From: Flavobacteriaceae bacterium
GTDB lineage: Bacteria; Bacteroidota; Bacteroidia; Flavobacteriales; Flavobacteriaceae
Reading direction: 5' to 3'
DNA: 57,624 nucleotides
Assembly (NCBI GenBank): GCA_024742935.1
Contig: JANSXN010000009.1
Span: forward strand, 1 to 57,624
Shown piece after piece: positions 53,441-57,624 of this stretch (positions are counted from its first letter, which is position 1; every line of letters begins with the position of its first letter). The position numbers were made by a program, and so were the translations under genes. Below the pieces are notes generated by a model. That model was not told where the DNA came from and made no database searches. It saw only the letters and a program-made list of their open reading frames with translations.

Positions 53441-54358
53441 ATGACTCACGGCACCCACAACGCACTTGAAGACCCGCGCAATAAGGACATTAAAATTTTT
53501 ATTAATGGCCAACTGCACCACCGCGATGAAGCAAAAATCTCCGTTTTTGACAGTGGTTATCTCGTGGGCGATGGTGTATGGGAAGCCTTTAGGGTACATA
53601 ATGGAAAAATGATATTTGTGCACAAGCATCTTGACCGTCTATGGCAATCGGCTAAAGTGGTGGGGATTTCTATTCCTTTCAGTCGTGAGGAGTTGTTGCA
53701 AAACATTCAAACTACACTGGATGCCAACGGGATGAAAAACCACATCCACGTGAGGGTAATGCTCACAAGAGGCATCAAGAAAACACCCTCACAAGACCCT
53801 CGTTTAACCATATCAGGGCCCAATCTGGTCATCATTGCCGAACACAAAATCGCCTCAACTGAAACCAAAACCAAAGGAATCACCCTGTTTACCTCAACCT
53901 TTCGCAGAGGTTCGCCAGATTATCTCGACCCGCGACTCAACTGCCATAGTAAATTACACGAAGTGCAGGCCTTGATGCAAGCTTTGGAAGCCGGTGCCGA
54001 TGAAGCTTTGATGCTCGACATTCACGGTTTTGTGTCCACTTGCAATGCTACCAATTTTTTTATGGTAAAAGACGGTGAGGTATGGACCTCAACCGGGCAA
54101 TATTGTATGAACGGCATTACCCGGGGAAATGTGATTGCGCTTTGCGAACAAAACAATATCGTTTGTAAGCAGAAAAACTTTTCGCTTTTTGATGTCTATG
54201 GAGCCGATGAAGCTTTTGTTACCGGCACTTTTGGCGGACTTACGCCTGTTACAAAAATCGATGGAAAAACAATTGGTGACAGTAAACAAAACCCGGTTAT
54301 TGAGCGATTAAGCAAGCTCTATCAAAAGCTTGTAGAAAATGAAATTCAATCTTCATAA
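53441..54358 (+). CDS. Class IV PLP-dependent aminotransferase
   Basis: The 305-residue protein has the fold type IV pattern of branched-chain and D-amino acid aminotransferases: INGQLHHRDEAKISVFDSGYLVGDGVWEAFRV at the start, the catalytic Lys171 in LNCHSKLHEVQ, ADEALMLDIHGFVSTCNATNFFMV and the PLP-phosphate turn GITRGNVI. Substrate is not clear: it could be a branched-chain amino acid, D-alanine or 4-amino-4-deoxychorismate. The stop TAA is directly followed by the ATG of the sulfotransferase-like gene. Confidence 0.88.
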   Translation: MTHGTHNALEDPRNKDIKIFINGQLHHRDEAKISVFDSGYLVGDGVWEAFRVHNGKMIFVHKHLDRLWQSAKVVGISIPFSREELLQNIQTTLDANGMKNHIHVRVMLTRGIKKTPSQDPRLTISGPNLVIIAEHKIASTETKTKGITLFTSTFRRGSPDYLDPRLNCHSKLHEVQALMQALEAGADEALMLDIHGFVSTCNATNFFMVKDGEVWTSTGQYCMNGITRGNVIALCEQNNIVCKQKNFSLFDVYGADEAFVTGTFGGLTPVTKIDGKTIGDSKQNPVIERLSKLYQKLVENEIQSS

Positions 54359-55090
54359 ATGGAAGCTTCAGTAAAACGCATTTCGTTATGGTCAGGCCCG
54401 CGAAATATTTCCACGGCGATGATGTATTCTTTTGCCCAGCGTAAGGACACCCAAGTATTTGATGAGCCGCTTTATGGTTATTATTTAAAAAACAGCAAAG
54501 CCAAAGAATACCATCCCGGAGCAGAGGAAATCATCAACACTATGGAAACCGAAGGTGATAAAGTGGTCAAAATGATGCTTACAAACATTGAAAAGCCCAT
54601 ACTGTTTTTTAAAAATATGACGCACCACCTCCTGCCTGAACTTGACCGGTCTTTTTTAAAGCAATTGGTAAACGTCATTCTTACCCGCGACCCGGTGGAA
54701 ATGCTTCCTTCCTTTGCTGAAGTGATTGATACGCCTTCACTCTATGATGTGGGGTACAAATTACACCTCGATATTGTGGAACAATTGCAAGCTGAAAATT
54801 TGCCGGTAATTGTATTGGATTCCAAAGCCGTTTTACTCAATCCAAAGGAGCAATTGCAAAAATTATGTGCCGCGATAAACATCCCTTTTGACCCTGTAAT
54901 GCTGAGCTGGACTCCCGGTGCACGCCCTGAAAATGGATGCCGGGCCAAATACTGGTATGGCAACATTCATAAATCAACCGGCTTTATACCTTACCAACCT
55001 AAAACAAACCCTTTTCCTGAAAAACTGAAGCCTTTACTGGAGGAGTGTTTGCCTTATTATGAGAAATTAAAATCTCTTGCAAAAGATTAA
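54359..55090 (+). CDS. Sulfotransferase-like P-loop protein
   Basis: The 243-residue protein starts with ISLWSGPRNISTAMMYSFAQR, the 5'-phosphosulfate binding loop of PAPS sulfotransferases, followed by FDEPLYGYYL, VILTRDPVEMLPSF with the 3'-phosphate Arg region, and a His-containing tail. It begins at the base after the aminotransferase stop, with no gap. In plants, from memory, the same two domains are fused in one protein (branched-chain aminotransferase-like proteins 1 and 2 of Arabidopsis, about 555 residues; 243 plus 305 is 548). A joint pathway is likely; the acceptor is unknown. Confidence 0.8.
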   Translation: MEASVKRISLWSGPRNISTAMMYSFAQRKDTQVFDEPLYGYYLKNSKAKEYHPGAEEIINTMETEGDKVVKMMLTNIEKPILFFKNMTHHLLPELDRSFLKQLVNVILTRDPVEMLPSFAEVIDTPSLYDVGYKLHLDIVEQLQAENLPVIVLDSKAVLLNPKEQLQKLCAAINIPFDPVMLSWTPGARPENGCRAKYWYGNIHKSTGFIPYQPKTNPFPEKLKPLLEECLPYYEKLKSLAKD

Positions 55091-55107
55091 AAATTAGTAA
55101 ATAATAG

Positions 55108-55115
55108 TATCTTTA
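55108..55115 (+). promoter_or_regulatory. Putative -7 element of the DUF2892 gene
   Basis: TATCTTTA resembles TAnnTTTG with final A and lies 24 bases before the ATG at 55139. Confidence 0.4.
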
Positions 55116-55138
55116 ACTATCATTTAATTCATTTTTTT

Positions 55139-55351
55139 ATGAAAAAAAACATGGGTACCGCAGATCGGATTATTAGGATAATAATCGCTGCGATTATTGG
55201 GTTTCTTTATTATAATGGAACTATTTCAGGAACATTAGGCTTAATTCTTCTAGTTTTAGCCATAGTATTTTTACTAACCAGTTTTATAGGTTTTTGTGGG
55301 TTATACTCATTGTTTGGTATTAAAACCTGTGCTGTAAAAGAGAAGGGTTAG
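55139..55351 (+). CDS. DUF2892 family inner-membrane protein
   Basis: The 70-residue protein begins MKKNMGTADRIIRIIIA and has two transmembrane helices (IIAAIIGFLYYNGTISG; GLILLVLAIVFLLTSFIGFC) ending CGLYSLFGIKTC with two cysteines. This is the DUF2892 (YgaP-like membrane anchor) pattern, often found near sulfur or rhodanese genes. A tie to the sulfotransferase-like gene upstream is possible but not shown. Confidence 0.85.
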   Translation: MKKNMGTADRIIRIIIAAIIGFLYYNGTISGTLGLILLVLAIVFLLTSFIGFCGLYSLFGIKTCAVKEKG

Positions 55352-55403
55352 ACTGTAAAAACTATGAGAGTACAAATGAAATTGAACCTCCTAGTTTTCC
55401 TTT

Positions 55404-55853
55404 TTAATTCAAATTCCTCTTCTCAATAAAAAACCGTTTTAATAGCTCAGAAGCTTCATCGGCTAAGATACCGCCTTCCATTTTTGTTTTGGGGTGGAGT
55501 TGTGTTTTCATAGTAATGCAACCTCGTTGCTCATCTCGGGCTCCAAAAACCACCCGGTCAATCTGGCTCCAAAACAGTGCGCCGGCACACATTTGGCAGG
55601 GTTCAATGGTAACATAAAGCGTGCATTTTTTCAGGTATTTCCCGCCCAGAAAATCGGCGGCGGCGGTGATGGCCTGCATTTCGGCGTGTGCGGTGACGTC
55701 ATTTAAAGTTTCTGTGAGGTTGTGCGCACGGGCAATAATTTTATTTTCCACCACAATCACAGCACCAATGGGAATTTCGCCTTTAGCGTAAGCATTTTCA
55801 GCCTCCTGCAAAGCGCGTTTCATGAAATAACTGTCATCAAATGGTTCAATCAT
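55404..55853 (-). CDS. tadA: Nucleoside deaminase (TadA-type)
   Basis: The 149-residue zinc deaminase carries HAEMQAI (His56, Glu58) and PCQMCAGA (Cys86, Cys89), the full catalytic set. TadA converts A34 to inosine in tRNA-Arg(ACG). The length agrees with TadA, although related guanine or cytosine deaminases have the same motifs. It is divergent from dxs, from which it is separated by 213 bases of repetitive text. Confidence 0.88.
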   Translation of the reverse strand: MIEPFDDSYFMKRALQEAENAYAKGEIPIGAVIVVENKIIARAHNLTETLNDVTAHAEMQAITAAADFLGGKYLKKCTLYVTIEPCQMCAGALFWSQIDRVVFGARDEQRGCITMKTQLHPKTKMEGGILADEASELLKRFFIEKRNLN

Positions 55854-56054
55854 AAAAGAATAAATTCCAAATTACAAGCTCCAAATTCCAAAATAGTTTT
55901 GAGTGGTCAGTGGTGAGCATCGCCGTCGGCAAGCCTTTGGCGGCTAATGGATGTGAGTTCATTCAAGAACTTAACCATTCACCAACATAAAGACTCAATA
56001 ACTCACAACTCACAAACTCATAAACTCTTCTCCAAAAATACAACTTCAATTGTT

Positions 56055-56062
56055 TACTTTTG
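56055..56062 (+). promoter_or_regulatory. -7 element of dxs, leaderless transcript predicted
   Basis: TACTTTTG matches TAnnTTTG and ends only four bases before the dxs ATG at 56067, so transcription should start at or next to the start codon. Confidence 0.55.
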
Positions 56063-56066
56063 CAGT

Positions 56067-57624
56067 ATGGCAACATCTTTATTAGACGACATCCAATTTC
56101 CGGAGGATTTACGCAAACTGACACCGGGTCAGCTACCTCAGCTTGCCAAAGAGTTGCGCAAATTCATCATTGATATTGTTGCCACTAAAGAAGGCCATCT
56201 GGGTGCAAGTCTGGGCGTGGTTGAATTGACCATAGCACTGCATTATGTATTTAACACACCTGAGGATCTATTGGTTTGGGACGTGGGGCATCAAGCGTAT
56301 GGACATAAAATTTTGACCGGAAGGAAAGCTAATTTCCACACCAATCGCCGTTTGAATGGCATTTCCGGTTTCCCGAAAAGGGAAGAAAGCGTTTATGATG
56401 CTTTTGGTGTGGGGCACAGCTCGACAGCCATTTCAGCCACGCTGGGCATGGCAATTGCTGCCCAACTCAACGGAAATACCAAACGCCAACACATCGCTGT
56501 GGTGGGTGATGCTTCCATCGCATCAGGAATGGCTTTTGAAGGACTCAATCACGCAGGGGTCACCAATACAAATCTCCTTGTTATTCTCAACGACAACGCC
56601 ATAGGCATTGACCCGAGTGTGGGCGCATTAAAAGAGTATTTGACCAGGGCTACATTGAAAAAAACGCCCAATCACGATACTATTTTTGAGGCTTTGAATT
56701 TTGATTGTACGGGCCCGGTAGATGGGCATAATGTATTGGAATTAATTCAGCAGCTGGAGCGTTTAAAAAAAGTACCGGGACCCAAATTGCTTCACGTTAT
56801 AACCAAAAAAGGAAAAGGCCTCCGTCAAGCGGAAGAAGACCAGGTAAAATATCACGCTCCCGGAAAATTCAATAAAGACACCGGTGATTTGCTGCCAAAA
56901 TCTGCCGTGCTACAACCTCCAAAATTTCAGGATGTATTTGGGATTTCAATGGTCGAGCTTGCCGAGCAAAATTCAAAAATTATGGGTATCACTCCGGCCA
57001 TGCCAACTGGGAGCTCCTTGAAATTTATGATGGATAAATTTCCTGAACGTGCTTTTGATGTGGGTATTGCTGAGCAGCATGCGGTTACTTTTTCTGCGGG
57101 TCTTGTGACACAGGGAATGGTTGTGTTTTGTAATATCTACTCCACTTTTTTACAACGTGCATATGACCAGGTGATTCACGATGTGTGTTTGCAAAAGTTA
57201 CCCGTGATTTTTTGTCTGGATCGCGCCGGGATTGTGGGTGAAGACGGCGCCACGCATCACGGAATTTTTGATTTGGCTTATTTAAGGTGTATTCCTAATT
57301 TGATTGTTTTTGCTCCGCGAAATGAACTCGAGTTACGCAATATAATGTACACTGCCTCAATGGGTATTGATTTCCCAATTGCCATAAGATACCCACGTGG
57401 TCGAGGGAGGATGATGGATTGGAAACAGCCATTTTCAAAAATTAAAATTGGAAACGGAGAGCGATTAAAAGATGGAAGTTCAATTGCTTTGCTTACTATT
57501 GGAACAATTGTCAACAATGCTATGGATGCATTAGAGTCAATTGATAAAAATGATATTGCTTTATATGATATGCGTTTTATAAAGCCAATAGATGAGGCCT
57601 TATTACACTTTATTTTCAAAAAAC
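56067..57624 (+). CDS. dxs: 1-Deoxy-D-xylulose-5-phosphate synthase (3' end outside window)
   Basis: DXS condenses pyruvate with glyceraldehyde 3-phosphate in the first step of the MEP isoprenoid pathway. The visible 519 residues cover the thiamine-binding domain (EGHLGASLGVVELTIALH; VVGDASIASGMAFEGLNHAG...NDNAIGI) and most of the pyrimidine domain (GIAEQHAVTFSAGL; DRAGIVGEDGATHHG). GDA replaces the usual GDG, which appears normal for Bacteroidetes homologues as far as I recall. About 70-120 residues are cut off by the window end. The product would feed the polyprenyl synthase at 46523. Confidence 0.96.
   Translation, partial: MATSLLDDIQFPEDLRKLTPGQLPQLAKELRKFIIDIVATKEGHLGASLGVVELTIALHYVFNTPEDLLVWDVGHQAYGHKILTGRKANFHTNRRLNGISGFPKREESVYDAFGVGHSSTAISATLGMAIAAQLNGNTKRQHIAVVGDASIASGMAFEGLNHAGVTNTNLLVILNDNAIGIDPSVGALKEYLTRATLKKTPNHDTIFEALNFDCTGPVDGHNVLELIQQLERLKKVPGPKLLHVITKKGKGLRQAEEDQVKYHAPGKFNKDTGDLLPKSAVLQPPKFQDVFGISMVELAEQNSKIMGITPAMPTGSSLKFMMDKFPERAFDVGIAEQHAVTFSAGLVTQGMVVFCNIYSTFLQRAYDQVIHDVCLQKLPVIFCLDRAGIVGEDGATHHGIFDLAYLRCIPNLIVFAPRNELELRNIMYTASMGIDFPIAIRYPRGRGRMMDWKQPFSKIKIGNGERLKDGSSIALLTIGTIVNNAMDALESIDKNDIALYDMRFIKPIDEALLHFIFKK

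Noticed and set aside
55854-56050. Repetitive text before dxs (CAAATTCCAAA and ACTCACAA words)
   Set aside because: Short degenerate words without regular period or stable hairpin; probably simple intergenic drift rather than a functional repeat.
56505-56560. GDA in place of GDG in the thiamine motif of dxs as a sign of inactivation
   Set aside because: The rest of the motif and all other active-site elements are intact, and I recall the same variant as common in Bacteroidetes.
1-57624. Sigma-54 promoters (TGGCAC-N5-TTGC) given that rpoN is present
   Set aside because: Several TGGCAC words were checked (for example near 918, 17384 and 49216), but none has TTGC at the right distance and position before a gene.
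1-57624. CRISPR array, prophage or complete insertion sequence
   Set aside because: No regularly spaced repeats, no transposase, integrase or phage genes are visible.

Overview
The window reads as chromosomal DNA of a member of the Bacteroidota, class Flavobacteriia, most likely family Flavobacteriaceae. The evidence is internal. Promoters fit the Bacteroidetes pattern TTTG-N19-TAnnTTTG, Shine-Dalgarno sequences are mostly weak, and several starts are TTG or GTG. Protein families typical of the phylum occur: DUF5686 barrel, two ExbD copies beside a PorT-like barrel, TPR histidine kinase with a LuxR-type regulator, GH92 with a discoidin tail. No strain or genus is claimed. The DNA is moderately AT-rich and almost fully coding.

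Layout. 1-3466: the tail of a GH92 mannosidase, a secreted glycosylasparaginase and a FucP-type sugar transporter, consistent with N-glycan use. 3595-8141: a compact cyanophycin module with synthetase (cphA), cyanophycinase (cphB) and isoaspartyl dipeptidase (iaaA). 8292-11135: polA. 11175-17833: the translation block rplM-rpsI-rpsB-tsf-(TPR gene)-(Cys-motif protein)-pyrH-frr, with a leader RNA candidate before rplM and REP-like hairpins after rpsI and rpsB. 17869-26889: DUF5686 barrel, MMPL transporter, asnS, two small membrane proteins, rpoN and a PAP2-like membrane protein. 26884-30110 (minus): PorT-like barrel and an ExbB/ExbD/ExbD energiser cluster, then tRNA-Ser(GGA). 30370-36634: ansA, tatD, a retropepsin-like protease, a two-component system followed by a palindrome, a promoter, two tiny hydrophobic ORFs and a CAP-domain lipoprotein, then a cold-shock gene. 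36970-39330: hpf, a small membrane protein and aspS. 39398-46268 (minus): a TetR-controlled RND efflux operon with a visible operator. 46306-46474: a MITE-like inverted-repeat element. 46523-52271: polyprenyl synthetase, a barrel protein, and the 2-oxoglutarate dehydrogenase genes odhA and odhB. 52374-55351: a beta-propeller lipoprotein, a class IV aminotransferase abutting a sulfotransferase-like gene, and a DUF2892 protein. 55404-57624: tadA and the first part of dxs, cut by the window end.

How the genes work together. The left end links glycan-Asn hydrolysis with aspartate/arginine polymer storage and mobilisation, although the two modules sit in separate transcription units. The centre is housekeeping translation, tRNA charging and envelope energisation. 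The most interesting unexplained parts are the palindrome plus small-peptide locus behind the two-component system (35465-35870), the aminotransferase/sulfotransferase pair (53441-55090), the hairpin family placed just after stop codons (12127, 13204, 52252), the MITE-like element (46306-46474), and the RND pump with four additional membrane segments.
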